From Paracoccaceae bacterium (GTDB lineage: Bacteria; Pseudomonadota; Alphaproteobacteria; Rhodobacterales; Rhodobacteraceae): a stretch of DNA of 47,440 nt. Positions within the stretch are counted from its first letter, which is position 1, and every line of letters starts with the position of its first letter. The stretch spans positions 1-47,440 of the forward strand of contig JAAELR010000442.1 in the NCBI GenBank assembly GCA_024226455.1, in the 5' to 3' direction. Made by a program: the position numbers and the translations under genes. Under the pieces are notes generated by a model that ran no database searches, was not told the DNA's origin, and saw only the letters and a program-made list of their open reading frames with translations. Positions 1-8,891 of the stretch are shown here, in pieces.

Positions 1-74
1 TGCGTCTTGCGCTGCCCTGGCAGACGCTCAAGAAGATCAGCCCGTATCTGTTGCGTAAACCTGTCCAAACGCAT
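1..74 (-). CDS. Probable transposase, N-terminal fragment (runs off the window)
   Basis: An ATG at 74 on the minus strand opens 24 codons that continue beyond the left edge. The peptide begins MRLDRFTQQIRADLLERL and is identical to the fragment at the right end. An ORF start set just inside a duplicated end sequence is the usual layout of an IS transposase. The IS family cannot be named from so few residues. The transposase reading is an inference from the repeat context; the ORF itself is visible. Confidence 0.55.
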   Translation of the reverse strand, partial: MRLDRFTQQIRADLLERLPGQRKT

Positions 75-141
75 CCAAAACACTCCCGATATTGGGGCCC
101 TAGGAATCAGATAGCTTACTATTTGTCAAAACTGACCCATG
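1..141. repeat. Left copy of a 141-bp terminal inverted repeat (IS 5' end)
   Basis: Bases 1-141 are the exact reverse complement of 47300-47440, checked base by base. Identity stops at base 142, and the flanks are unrelated. The repeat contains the start of an ORF reading out of the window, so it is read as the 5' end of an insertion sequence whose remainder lies outside. The outermost shared base may be chance, so the true IS tip is probably near the GGGTCAGTTTTGAC motif at about 126-138 on the minus strand. Confidence 0.85.
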
Positions 142-208
142 CCAAGGTGAATCAGGTCTAATTAAAGCCCGCGTCTGCAAATTCCGAAAGCCCAATTGAC
201 CGCGCCGT

Positions 209-1042
209 TTATCTGTTTGCCAACGGTGGCAGGCTGCGCAGGTAGAGGATGATGGCGGCGAGGTCGTCGCCGGTCAGCTGCGCCAGGTGGTCATAGGGCA
301 TCGGTGGCAAGAGCGGCGCGCCGCCGGGGCGTTTGCCTTGGGTGATCATCGCGGTCAGATCCTCGTCGCTGTACTTGCCGATACCGTCGGCGTGGCTGGT
401 GATATTGGTCGCCACGCTGACGCCCCACGGGCCGAAGAACTCGTACCCGCCGCGGCCGAGATCGGTGTCGAGCATCGGGCCTTGCGGTCCGAATGGCGTG
501 TGGCATTCCATGCAATAGGTCACCGGCCCGGCGAGATAGGCGCCGTATTCGACCGTTACGCCGGGGGTGGGGGCAGAGACGCTCTGAACCGGCGGGCCGT
601 AGGCGGGCGGCAGGGCGATCATGTAGTCCGACCGGCCTGGGTCGTGGTCTACCGGTGGCAGGGTGCGAAGGAACATCACGATCGAGGCGAGGTCGTCGTC
701 GGAGAGGCCGCGATACATGGCAAAAGGCATCGGCGGGCCGATCAGCGAGCCGTCGGGGCGCAGGCCTTCGCGGATGGCGCGGGCAAGCTCTGCATCGGAC
801 CAGCCGGCGATGCGTGCGCCCGGCGTGATGTTGGGCGCTATGGCGGTGAATTGTGCGTTCTGCTCGACCAGGCGGCCGACCAGTTCCATGCCTGCCACCG
901 GGCCTTCGGGGCCGAGCGGGGTGTGGCAGTTGCCACAGCCACCGGGGCCGCGGACAAGGTATTCGCCCCGCGCCGCGTCGGATGCTGCGGTGGCGGCGGT
1001 GCTCAGCAGGCCGAAAAACGCGAAACATAGTGCAAGACGCAT
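209..1042 (-). CDS. Periplasmic di-heme c-type cytochrome
   Basis: This 277-residue secreted protein has two class-I-like cytochrome c domains. A signal peptide occupies about residues 1-20 (hydrophobic run ending ...ATAASD). Heme motifs are CGNCH at 36-40 and CMECH at 177-181. Each domain ends with a 'LPPMP'- or 'GPPMP'-type segment that could supply the axial methionine, followed by a DDLA-I-LR-LPP helix. The ATG at 1042 was chosen because it begins the signal peptide and is preceded by GGAGAGG; upstream in-frame codons lack these. It resembles electron-transfer subunits of periplasmic dehydrogenases, but no dehydrogenase gene is adjacent and the partner is unknown. It may be the last gene of a unit interrupted by the IS at the left end, since the nearest upstream gene is a divergent small ORF. 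Confidence 0.85.
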   Translation of the reverse strand: MRLALCFAFFGLLSTAATAASDAARGEYLVRGPGGCGNCHTPLGPEGPVAGMELVGRLVEQNAQFTAIAPNITPGARIAGWSDAELARAIREGLRPDGSLIGPPMPFAMYRGLSDDDLASIVMFLRTLPPVDHDPGRSDYMIALPPAYGPPVQSVSAPTPGVTVEYGAYLAGPVTYCMECHTPFGPQGPMLDTDLGRGGYEFFGPWGVSVATNITSHADGIGKYSDEDLTAMITQGKRPGGAPLLPPMPYDHLAQLTGDDLAAIILYLRSLPPLANR

Positions 1043-1248
1043 CGTTCGATACCTCTCCGTGAATGGATTGGGGGTCTTCACGGCCCCCTTGAAGCAAAAG
1101 CCTAGGCGGGCAACGGCGAGGCTGTCAACGTGCGGCTCGGACGGGCCATGCGTGCGTTGCAATGCGGCAATTCCGGATTGGCAGTGGTTCCGGGCCGCGA
1201 CTGCCGCCATGTAACACGCAGATCCAACGGATATCGACAAACGGAGAC

Positions 1249-1407
1249 ATGGCCATGTTCGCCACCCTGAGAGAGTTTGCACGCAGCCTTACCAACACCC
1301 ATCGCGTCGAGTGGCGCTATTCCATGACCGACGCTGAACTTGCCACGCAGGGCTTTAACCGCGATGGTCTGGTGCGCAGCTATGTCACCGGGCTTGGGCA
1401 TCGCTGA
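1249..1407 (+). CDS. Small protein, DUF1127-like
   Basis: This 52-residue ORF begins MAMFATLREFARSL and ends GLVRSYVTGLGHR. The start at 1249 has a well-placed GGAG (in AACGGAGAC). The charged N-terminal helix and the C-terminal 'ELATQGFNRDGLVR' segment recall the short DUF1127 proteins common in alphaproteobacteria, where a conserved L-x-D-I-G/F-x-R-x-x-I block sits in this position. The match is to the general pattern only. It is transcribed divergently from the di-heme cytochrome, with about 200 bp between the two starts. Function is unknown. Confidence 0.6.
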   Translation: MAMFATLREFARSLTNTHRVEWRYSMTDAELATQGFNRDGLVRSYVTGLGHR

Positions 1408-1461
1408 TTTGCCCGATCACGCGGCGGTTCTTGTTCCGGCGCAGAAGTCGGACAGGCCGCG

Positions 1462-2318
1462 CTAGACCGGCTTTTTTCCAGCGAGCGGTAGCGTTCCTGG
1501 TGCTCCCGCGTCGATGCCAGCCGCAATAGGGCCAGATGGCCGCCCGATTGTGCATCCAGATCGGCCATGGCGGCGTATGTCGCGGCAGCGCTCGGCCAGG
1601 CGAGCGCTGCCGCGATGCGATTTGAGCACGAAACTGGCGGCGTCGCGCACGAAATAGTGGTTGATCTGTACCAAGCCGCGCAGGCCCGGATCGCGGGCGC
1701 GGAACCGTTTCAGGTCGAAGGTGCCCAGCGGCAGGTTTGAGCCGTTGCAGGTGCGGATCTGCTCTTCGGGCAGGTGTGGTCTTGGCGGGCGGTGGATGCT
1801 GCGGCGATCGAAGAGCGAGGGCCGGAACACGGTCTTGTATGGGGTCAGCCGTTCAATTATGCGCTCGCCGCACTCGGCCATGGTGAAACGGGCCGTTACC
1901 GTTTCGTCGGTAAACTCAGTCAGGACGCTATTGTCAAAGCGGCGCCAGTTCAGCAGCACCCGGTTGGTTTCGGGCAGCGCCGCGAAAAGATCGACGAGCC
2001 GGCCCCGGTACAACGAGCCGGCCCAGGCCCGGGTGGATCTGCAGGAACTCATCAAGATCAAGCGCCAGCGCGAAATCGGACTTCTGGTATTCGGGCTGGC
2101 GGGCGGCGCATTTATTGGCCTGGATCTGGTGTCGCACGGTTATGGCGGTAGCGCACGGCGTCGACCTCATCGAGGATCTGTAGGGTCTCTTGCGTCAGAT
2201 CGTCGGAATCGTTCTGGAATATGAGGATGTTATCGAATCCGATCCCGCAGTGGAGTGCGACCCACTCCAATAGGTGCGGGGCTTCGTTTTTGGAAGTTGC
2301 AACGAGTATCTAGGTCAT
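1462..2318 (-). pseudogene. Decayed GT2-like glycosyltransferase
   Basis: Pieces of the glycosyltransferase family found intact four times downstream can be read here in three frames of the minus strand. From an ATG at 2318 the second codon is followed by a TAG stop, then the frame gives an ILVATSKNEAPHLLEW block and NDSDDLTQETLQIL. A second frame (about 2130-2040) carries SDFALALDLDEFLQIH, equivalent to the catalytic DVDEF region. A third frame (about 2061-1570) carries NWRRFDNS, IHRP and LVQINHYFVRDAASFVLK. A possible fourth shift lies near 1570. One early stop plus at least two frameshifts make a functional product unlikely. It runs divergently from the giant glycosyltransferase gene. Confidence 0.8.
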
Positions 2319-2537
2319 GCCCGCCGGTGCTTTTGCTCCTTTATTTCACGATTCCGCGGCAGCTGGCGGAGGTAAATAGGGGTTTTCGAAAAAGTTGCCT
2401 TGTTTTTTTTGTGTTTGTGGGCGAAGATTCCCCAAAAAACAACGGGCAGCTTCACCAATTCGTGCGAACCTGACCCGACAAAAAGAGCGGTCAGGGCTGT
2501 CGAAAGAACAGCCAAGCAGGAATGAGAGAGTAGTTAC
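2319..2537. promoter_or_regulatory. AT-rich intergenic region upstream of the giant GT gene
   Basis: This stretch is markedly richer in A/T than its surroundings and contains an eight-T run near 2404-2411 and A-runs near 2430-2440. It separates the decayed glycosyltransferase from the 1742-residue gene and is the only plausible promoter region for the latter. No convincing -35/-10 pair was found. The ribosome-binding sequence before 2538 is a weak GAGAGAG about ten bases upstream. Confidence 0.4.
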
Positions 2538-5300
2538 ATGCAGCTCCCCATCGTCGCGTCGCTGTGGATCGGCGGTCCGCTGAGCTACTTAGAGCAGCTT
2601 TGCCTGAAGTCCTTTCTCGACCACGGGCACAGGGTGGTTCTCTATGCCTATGAAGAGGTGCCCAATGCGCCCGCGGGGGTCGAGTTTTTTGATGCGCGGC
2701 GGATATATCCCCTCGACACGATCCTGCGGCATAGCGATACCGGCTCTCCGGCGGTGCACTCCTATGCGTTCCGCTACCGGCTTTTGGAAGTGCAGAACGT
2801 TGTCTGGATCGACCTAGACATGCTGTGCCTGCGTCCCTGGGAGACTACCGATCAGTGGTTCTTTGGTTGGCAGGTAGAGGGGCGCCGGATGGGCGGCGCG
2901 GCGCTGAGGCTGCCGCGGTTTTCCAAGGCGCTGGTCAAGCTGAACCGGTTCTGCGGCAATGACTTTCCCGTTGCTCCCTGGCTGGACGAGGATCAGACGC
3001 ACCAGGTGCATGTGACCGAACGGGGGCTTGACCTCTGGGGTGGCGCGGCACTTGGGCATTTCCTGGGGGAAACCGGCGAGATATCGGCGGTGCGACCGCA
3101 GACGGAGTTCTATGGTGTGAGTTTCAAGAACCGGCGCGAACTGGTGCAGCCGGGGCAAATGGTCGAGGAACGGCTGGGAAGCGACGCGCTTGGCCTGCAT
3201 CTGTGGAGCCGTCGGCTGATCCGCTGGATCGATGGAACGCTGGATGGCCAGGCCCCGGCCGACAGCTATCTGGGGCGGGCACTGGCCCGGCACGACATCG
3301 ACCAGAGTGCGGCGCCGCTGCGTTTCGTGCCGCCGGGCATGGTGGCCCCGAAGACGGACGCGCCAAAGACCGTGCCACCGCGGGGCGCGCAGGAACGCCC
3401 GGCGTCGGCGGTCGCTGGTCGGATGGAACGGCGCCCGATCGACCCGGGCTTGCCGACGGTGGCGACACTGTGGATCGGCAAGCTGAGCTTTCTCGAACAA
3501 TTGTGTCTCAGCTCGTTCCGCGACTATGGCCATCGCACCGTTCTGTACAGTTACGGCCCGGTCGAGGGTGTGCCTGATGGGATCGAGCTGCGTGATGCCA
3601 ACACGGTGTTCCCGAACCAGGATTTCATCCGGCACAAGCGCACCGGGTCGCCCGCGATCCATGCCGACGCGTTCCGCTACCGGATGCTGCAGACCGAGGA
3701 TGTGATCTGGGCCGATGCGGACATGCTGTGCCTGCGCCCCTGGGATTTCGGCGGCAAGCGTGTGTTTGGCTGGGAGATTCAGGACGAGCAGACCTGCAAC
3801 GCGGTGCTGGGGCTGCCGAAGGGGTCGCAGACGCTCAAAAAGCTCAACGCGTTCTGCAAGGATGAATACCCCATCCCGCCCTGGGCCGAACCGAAGGAAA
3901 AAGACCGGCTGGAGGCTGCGAAAGCCGCCGGCAATCCGGTGCATGTGTCAGAGCTGAAATGGGGCGTCTGGGGACCGGCGGCGCTGACCTATTTCCTGCG
4001 CGAAACTGGCGAGATCTCCCATGCGCAGGTCGAACAGGCCTTCTTCCCCATTCCGTACGGGTCGCGGCGCGAGTTACTGAAGCCCGGCGACATGATCGAT
4101 AGGCGCCTGACCAACAAGGCCTACGGTGTGCATCTTTGGAACCGCCGGCTGCGGCGCAAGATACTGGCCGATGACGGGGGTGTGGTGGATCCCGCCAGCT
4201 TTGTCGGGCGGGCGCTGATCCGGCACGGGATCGATCCGGACAAGGCGCCGATCCCGGACGACCTGAAGGCGCATCAGCAGGCGTTGAAGGCAAAGGAGCA
4301 GGCCGGGCAGGCCGCGGCGGAAACCGCCCTGCCAAGCCGAGAGATCTCGCGTCAGGAGATCCGCAAGGCGATGCGCGCCATGCCAGTCGATAGCGCCGAA
4401 ACGATGGCGCGCCGACCGATCGACCCGACGCTGCCGACGGTGGCCGCTCTCTGGATCGGCGGCACGCTGAGCTTTCTCGAGCAAGTCTGCCTGCTGTCGT
4501 TCCGCGATTTCGGCCACCGAACGGTGCTGTACACCTACAAGGGTGTCGACTGCGTGCCCGACGGCATCGAAGTGCGCGACGCAAATGAGGTCTTTGCGCA
4601 GGAGAACTATGTCAAGCACAAGAACTCCGGCTCTCCGGCGCTGCATTCGGACGTGTTCCGCTACTGGATGCTGAAGGAGGAAGACGTCGTCTGGATCGAC
4701 GCGGATGTGTTGTGCATGAAGCCATGGCGGTTCGAGACGCCGTTCGTCTATGGCTGGGAAAAGCCGCCGCGGCTGATCTGCGGCGCCGTGCTGGGCCTGC
4801 CGAAGGACAGCAAGACGCTGCACGCGCTGCTGGAGTTCTGCAAGGACGAATACCCGATCCCGCCCTGGGCCGGAGACGAGGAAAAGGTGCGCCTGCAAGA
4901 GGCGCATGGCCGGGGCGAGCCGGTGCATGTGACAGAGTTGAAATGGGGCGTCTGGGGGCCCTCGGCGCTGACCTATTTCCTCAAAGAGACCGGCGAGGTC
5001 GAGCATACGCTGAAGCGCGAGGCGTTCTATCCGGTCTCGTTCAAGGACCGCCGTGACCTGTTGGAGCCGAATTTCGACCTGAGAGACCGGGTCGGGCGCG
5101 GCTGTTTCGGGGTGCATCTGTGGAACCGCCGCATCCGGCGCCGCATCGTCACGGACGAGGCCGGCCTGCCACATCCCGAGAGCCTGCTGGGCAAGGCGCT
5201 GCTGCGCCACCGGGTCGATCCGCGCCTGTCGCTGATCCCCGACACGCCACCGCCGGGCTTTCCCAAGCGCGAAGAGGTGCTGGCCAAGATGCCCGCCGCC
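2538..5300 (+). repeat. Three tandem ~290-codon coding repeats inside the giant GT gene
   Basis: Unit 1 spans about 2538-3400, unit 2 about 3430-4310 and unit 3 about 4405-5300. Units 2 and 3 share a lead-in coding for R-R-P-I-D-P-x-L-P-T-V-A and long matching blocks such as FCKDEYPIPPWA and LKWGVWGP-ALTYFL. Unit 1 matches the same landmarks less closely and lacks the FCKDEYP block in that exact form. A fourth, free-standing unit forms the N-terminus of the gene at 10838-12376. Confidence 0.85.
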
Positions 5301-7766
5301 GATGTGACCGCTGAAAGGGCGGAGTATGACCGCCGGTCGGAGATATACGATGCGATCGGCGACAAGACCAACGCCGCGGTAGCAGGGGCCGTTGAGCAGC
5401 CGGTTTGGCCGGGCGAGGACGACACACAGAAACCGCAGAAAGACGCCACGAAAATCCAACTTGCAGCGCAGCCGGTGCCCGGGGCCGATGCCAACGCTGC
5501 GCCCGACATGGATGCCGAAGGGTTGCAGGAAACGCCCGAGGGGTCGAACAACCCCAATGTCACCATCACCCCGCCCGCCGCGTTGCTGGATCTGCCGGTG
5601 ATGCCGCTGCAGCAATCGCCGGAATATCAGCAGGCGATAGACAATCTCGAAGGCCGAACCGGCGGTATCACGGGTTATCTGAAAGACCCCGAAACGCCTA
5701 TCGACAATGACAAAATCCTGATCGTCACCTCGATGAAGAACGAGGCACCGTTCATCCTGGAGTGGATTGCTTATCACAAGTCGATAGGGATCGATCATTT
5801 CCTCGTCTACACCAACGACTGCACCGACAACACCAACGAGATCCTCGACCGGTTGGGCGATCTGGGTTATGTCACCCGGGTGGTGAACCCTTGGGACAAG
5901 GCCAGCGGCAAGAAGCCCCAGCATGTGGCGTTGAAGGATACGCAGAACCAGCCTGCCTACAAGGCGGCCGACTGGGTGTTGACCATCGACGTGGACGAGT
6001 TTGTCAACATCCACGTGGGCGACGGCACATTCAGTGATCTGTTCCGTGCCAGCAACTATCCCAACGTCGTTTCTTTCACCTGGAAGTTTTTTGGAAACAA
6101 GGACATCCACGCCTATTTGGATCGCCCGATCACCGAGCAATTCGTTAATTGCGCGCCAGAGTTCATCCCCAAGCCAAGGCTGGGCTGGGGTTTCAAGTCG
6201 ATGTTCCACAAGAGCTCTCCGTACACACGGATCGGCGTGCACCGCCCGCTTGGGATCGACGATGACGACGCCGACCAGGTGCGCTGGGTCAACGGCTCTG
6301 GCCGGGCGATGCCGGACATGTTGCTGACCAACAATGGCTGGCGTTCGACCAAGCGGTCGCTGGGCTACCGGCTGGCGACGCTGAACCACTATATTCTGCG
6401 CTCTGCCGAAAGCTTTCTGGTCAAGCGGGAACGCGGGCGGATCAACCATACCGAGCATGATCAGGGCATCGATTACTGGACGCGGCGCAATTATGCGACC
6501 GAGACCGACACCCGCATCCATGCGCGGTTGCCGAGGATGCAGGCCGTGCTGGACGAATTGAAGGCCGACGCCGATCTGGCGCGGATGCACGATCAGGCGG
6601 TGGACTGGCACAAAACCCGGATCCGGGGCTTGCTGGACAACCCCGACTACAAGCAATTGTTCGACGAACTGACCCGGCCCGACCGCGCCGACGCGCTGGA
6701 ACTGGCCAAGGCAGCCGAGGCCGAGGCGCAGCAAGAGGAGCGGGAGGCGCAAGAGGCGATGTTGCACCGCGAGGACAAGCCAGCAGTGTCGCTGACCGCC
6801 GTCGCACCGCTGCAAAGCCTGCACATGGTCTCGCCGCCGGCATCCGCGGCTTCGGGCCCGTTGCACGAACGGTTCAACGACGCCCGGCAACTCGCACAGC
6901 GCTCCAAGGGCTTTTTGTGGGAGGGCCCGACCAACGCATTGATGTTCACCCCGCGCTCGCGCCGGCTGGTAGTGGCCTTCGACAACATCTCGATCGCGCG
7001 CGCCGAGGGCCAGCGCTGGCCCTGGGGCTTCAGGGTGCTGGGGCAGGAAATGGATTGTTCGGTTCTGGGCGTGATGTGCACCGAACGCAACTGGTACCGC
7101 GAGGAATTCGTGCATGACGGGTTCGAAGCGTTGCGCGACCAGGGTTTTTTCGAGCAGTTCGACGAGGTTCTGTTCTACGGCACCTCGATGGGCGGGTTCG
7201 GCGCGTTGGTCTATTCGCAATGCGCGCCCGGCAGCCACGTTCTGGCCATCGCGCCGCAGTCGACGCTGGATCGCCGAAAACTGCCGGAAGAGGACCGCTG
7301 GGGTTGGACCCGCAAGCTTGACTGGTCGGGACGGTTTGCCGATGCGGCCGGCGCGGTGGACAAGGCGGGCGAGATCATCATCGTCGCTGACCCCTATTTT
7401 AAACCCGATTTCGACCAGGTCGACCGGATCCGGGGCGAAAACGTCACCTGGCTGCACACGCCATTCATGGGCCACCAACTGCCCAACGCCTTCCTTGTGA
7501 TGAACATCCTCAAGGACATGCTCTATGCCGCCGCGGGTGGAACGCTGACGCCGAAGCTCTTCTACAAGCTCTTCCGCGCCCGTAACGACCTGCCGCGTTA
7601 TCAGCACGACCTGCTGATGGAGGCGGAAAAACGCGGCAAGATCCGCAGCGCGATCCAGATCTGTGAATACACGCTGAGGAAACGCAAGGCCCATAACATC
7701 AAGAAAACGATGGACAGGCTGAAGACCGAACTGGCGAAAATGCAACGGCACGAGGCGGCGGAGTAG
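2538..7766 (+). CDS. 1742-residue multi-module glycosyltransferase with C-terminal hydrolase-like domain
   Basis: Five modules are visible. Residues 1-~285, ~303-~590 and ~630-~920 are three tandem copies of a DXD sugar-transferase-like domain. Each opens with a 'LWIG..LSFLEQ.CL.SF.D.GH' block and carries an acidic motif (D92-L-D94, D393-A-D395, D721-A-D723) followed by a conserved 'LC.(R/K)PW'. Copies two and three are closest; the first has drifted. A low-complexity linker (~925-1055) leads to a GT2-like module at ~1058-1340 with MKNEAPFILEW, NDCTDN and D1151-V-D1153-E-F. A charged, Ala/Glu-rich stretch (~1365-1400) then joins an alpha/beta-hydrolase-like domain with G-T-S1550-M-G-G and a later 'GHQLP' histidine. 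No signal peptide or membrane segment is seen, so the site is probably cytoplasmic. The gene ends 5 bp before the next glycosyltransferase. Involvement in surface glycan assembly is inferred; donor and acceptor are unknown. Confidence 0.85.
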   Translation: MQLPIVASLWIGGPLSYLEQLCLKSFLDHGHRVVLYAYEEVPNAPAGVEFFDARRIYPLDTILRHSDTGSPAVHSYAFRYRLLEVQNVVWIDLDMLCLRPWETTDQWFFGWQVEGRRMGGAALRLPRFSKALVKLNRFCGNDFPVAPWLDEDQTHQVHVTERGLDLWGGAALGHFLGETGEISAVRPQTEFYGVSFKNRRELVQPGQMVEERLGSDALGLHLWSRRLIRWIDGTLDGQAPADSYLGRALARHDIDQSAAPLRFVPPGMVAPKTDAPKTVPPRGAQERPASAVAGRMERRPIDPGLPTVATLWIGKLSFLEQLCLSSFRDYGHRTVLYSYGPVEGVPDGIELRDANTVFPNQDFIRHKRTGSPAIHADAFRYRMLQTEDVIWADADMLCLRPWDFGGKRVFGWEIQDEQTCNAVLGLPKGSQTLKKLNAFCKDEYPIPPWAEPKEKDRLEAAKAAGNPVHVSELKWGVWGPAALTYFLRETGEISHAQVEQAFFPIPYGSRRELLKPGDMIDRRLTNKAYGVHLWNRRLRRKILADDGGVVDPASFVGRALIRHGIDPDKAPIPDDLKAHQQALKAKEQAGQAAAETALPSREISRQEIRKAMRAMPVDSAETMARRPIDPTLPTVAALWIGGTLSFLEQVCLLSFRDFGHRTVLYTYKGVDCVPDGIEVRDANEVFAQENYVKHKNSGSPALHSDVFRYWMLKEEDVVWIDADVLCMKPWRFETPFVYGWEKPPRLICGAVLGLPKDSKTLHALLEFCKDEYPIPPWAGDEEKVRLQEAHGRGEPVHVTELKWGVWGPSALTYFLKETGEVEHTLKREAFYPVSFKDRRDLLEPNFDLRDRVGRGCFGVHLWNRRIRRRIVTDEAGLPHPESLLGKALLRHRVDPRLSLIPDTPPPGFPKREEVLAKMPAADVTAERAEYDRRSEIYDAIGDKTNAAVAGAVEQPVWPGEDDTQKPQKDATKIQLAAQPVPGADANAAPDMDAEGLQETPEGSNNPNVTITPPAALLDLPVMPLQQSPEYQQAIDNLEGRTGGITGYLKDPETPIDNDKILIVTSMKNEAPFILEWIAYHKSIGIDHFLVYTNDCTDNTNEILDRLGDLGYVTRVVNPWDKASGKKPQHVALKDTQNQPAYKAADWVLTIDVDEFVNIHVGDGTFSDLFRASNYPNVVSFTWKFFGNKDIHAYLDRPITEQFVNCAPEFIPKPRLGWGFKSMFHKSSPYTRIGVHRPLGIDDDDADQVRWVNGSGRAMPDMLLTNNGWRSTKRSLGYRLATLNHYILRSAESFLVKRERGRINHTEHDQGIDYWTRRNYATETDTRIHARLPRMQAVLDELKADADLARMHDQAVDWHKTRIRGLLDNPDYKQLFDELTRPDRADALELAKAAEAEAQQEEREAQEAMLHREDKPAVSLTAVAPLQSLHMVSPPASAASGPLHERFNDARQLAQRSKGFLWEGPTNALMFTPRSRRLVVAFDNISIARAEGQRWPWGFRVLGQEMDCSVLGVMCTERNWYREEFVHDGFEALRDQGFFEQFDEVLFYGTSMGGFGALVYSQCAPGSHVLAIAPQSTLDRRKLPEEDRWGWTRKLDWSGRFADAAGAVDKAGEIIIVADPYFKPDFDQVDRIRGENVTWLHTPFMGHQLPNAFLVMNILKDMLYAAAGGTLTPKLFYKLFRARNDLPRYQHDLLMEAEKRGKIRSAIQICEYTLRKRKAHNIKKTMDRLKTELAKMQRHEAAE

Positions 7767-7771
7767 GGGCA

Positions 7772-8887
7772 ATGACGGAAAAACGGCTGATCGTAACCTG
7801 CATGAAGAACGAGGCGCCCTACATCCTGGAATGGGTCGCCTATCACCGCGCCATCGGGTTCACTGACTTTTTGGTCTTCACCAACGATTGCGACGACGGC
7901 ACGGTCGAGGTGCTGGACACGCTGCAGAAACACGGGGTTCTTACCCGGCGCGACAATCCGTATCTGGAGATGTCCGGAGATCATAATCCGCAGAAAGGTG
8001 CCTTGCGCTTTGCCGAGGATCTGGACCAGGTGCAGCAGGCCGACTGGGTGATGGTGACCGATGTCGACGAGTTCGTGAACATCCATGTGGGCGACGGCAC
8101 GCTGGACGCTTTGTTTGGCGCGGTGGGCGAGGTCGATGTGGTTTCTATGCAGTGGCGGTTATTTGGCAATGCAGATGTGGATGGCTTCAGGGACAGTTTC
8201 GTTACCGAGCAATTCAGCATGTGTGCGCCCGAGTTCTGCCCCAACCCGATCCAGGCCTGGGCGGTGAAGTCGCTGTTTTCCATGCAAGGAGGCCACAAGG
8301 TGGGCAAATTCACCCGACTCGGCGTGCACCGCCCGGCGAACCCGGGCGAGGATGCCGGTGACATCACCTGGGTCGATGGCTGCGGACGTCCGGTGCTGGA
8401 CAAGTTCATCGACAGCGGTTGGCGATTCGGCACCCATTCGGCGGGTTACGGGCTGGTGACCCTGAACCACTATGCCTGCCGCTCTGCCGAAAGCTTTGCG
8501 GTCAAGCGCGACCGGGGCCGGGTCAACCATGTCGACCGCGAACAGGGACTGGCCTATTGGCTGCGGATGAATTTCAACATGGAGCGTGATGACAGCATCC
8601 GCCGGATGATCCCGGCTGCACGGGTGGAATACGACCGGCTGCTGGGCCTGCGCGGCATGAAGACCCGGCAGACCGAGGCCCTGCGCGCCCATCGCGGCAA
8701 GATCCGCGACCTGCTGGCGCGTCCGGACATGCAAGCATTTCATGCAGAGATCACCTCACCCCGGATGCGGCTGATGTCGCGGCATCTCAATCTGCTGAAC
8801 CGGGAGATCATGACCGAGGGTCCGGCGTTGATTCCCGACAGGATCCTTGACCGGATCGCGCAAATACCCGACTTGCTGGCGGGGTAG
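7772..8887 (+). CDS. GT2-like family glycosyltransferase, single module
   Basis: This 371-residue protein is one free-standing copy of the GT2-like module found inside the giant neighbour. Landmarks in order are CMKNEAPYILEWVAYH near residue 10, NDCDDGT near 40, D-V-DEFVNIHVGDG near 95-105, WRLFGN, EQF-CAPEF, GVHRP, and LVTLNHYACRSAESFAVKRDRGR. The DVD motif is the expected metal/nucleotide-sugar site of GT-A folds. The start at 7772 follows the upstream stop by five bases and has GGGGC just before it, so the two genes are likely co-transcribed. The sugar specificity cannot be told from the sequence. A C-terminal helical tail of about 90 residues matches the tail region of the fused copy. Confidence 0.85.
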   Translation: MTEKRLIVTCMKNEAPYILEWVAYHRAIGFTDFLVFTNDCDDGTVEVLDTLQKHGVLTRRDNPYLEMSGDHNPQKGALRFAEDLDQVQQADWVMVTDVDEFVNIHVGDGTLDALFGAVGEVDVVSMQWRLFGNADVDGFRDSFVTEQFSMCAPEFCPNPIQAWAVKSLFSMQGGHKVGKFTRLGVHRPANPGEDAGDITWVDGCGRPVLDKFIDSGWRFGTHSAGYGLVTLNHYACRSAESFAVKRDRGRVNHVDREQGLAYWLRMNFNMERDDSIRRMIPAARVEYDRLLGLRGMKTRQTEALRAHRGKIRDLLARPDMQAFHAEITSPRMRLMSRHLNLLNREIMTEGPALIPDRILDRIAQIPDLLAG

Positions 8888-8891
8888 GGCG

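Noticed and set aside
209-1282. Extending the di-heme cytochrome to 1282
   Set aside because: The 80 added residues precede a signal peptide and have no ribosome site; the ATG at 1042 has both.
4074-7772. A minus-strand open frame of over 1200 codons opposite the giant glycosyltransferase gene
   Set aside because: Its translation lacks domains and is rich in His, Arg and Gln as expected for the complement of a high-GC3 gene; the plus-strand product has clear conserved modules.
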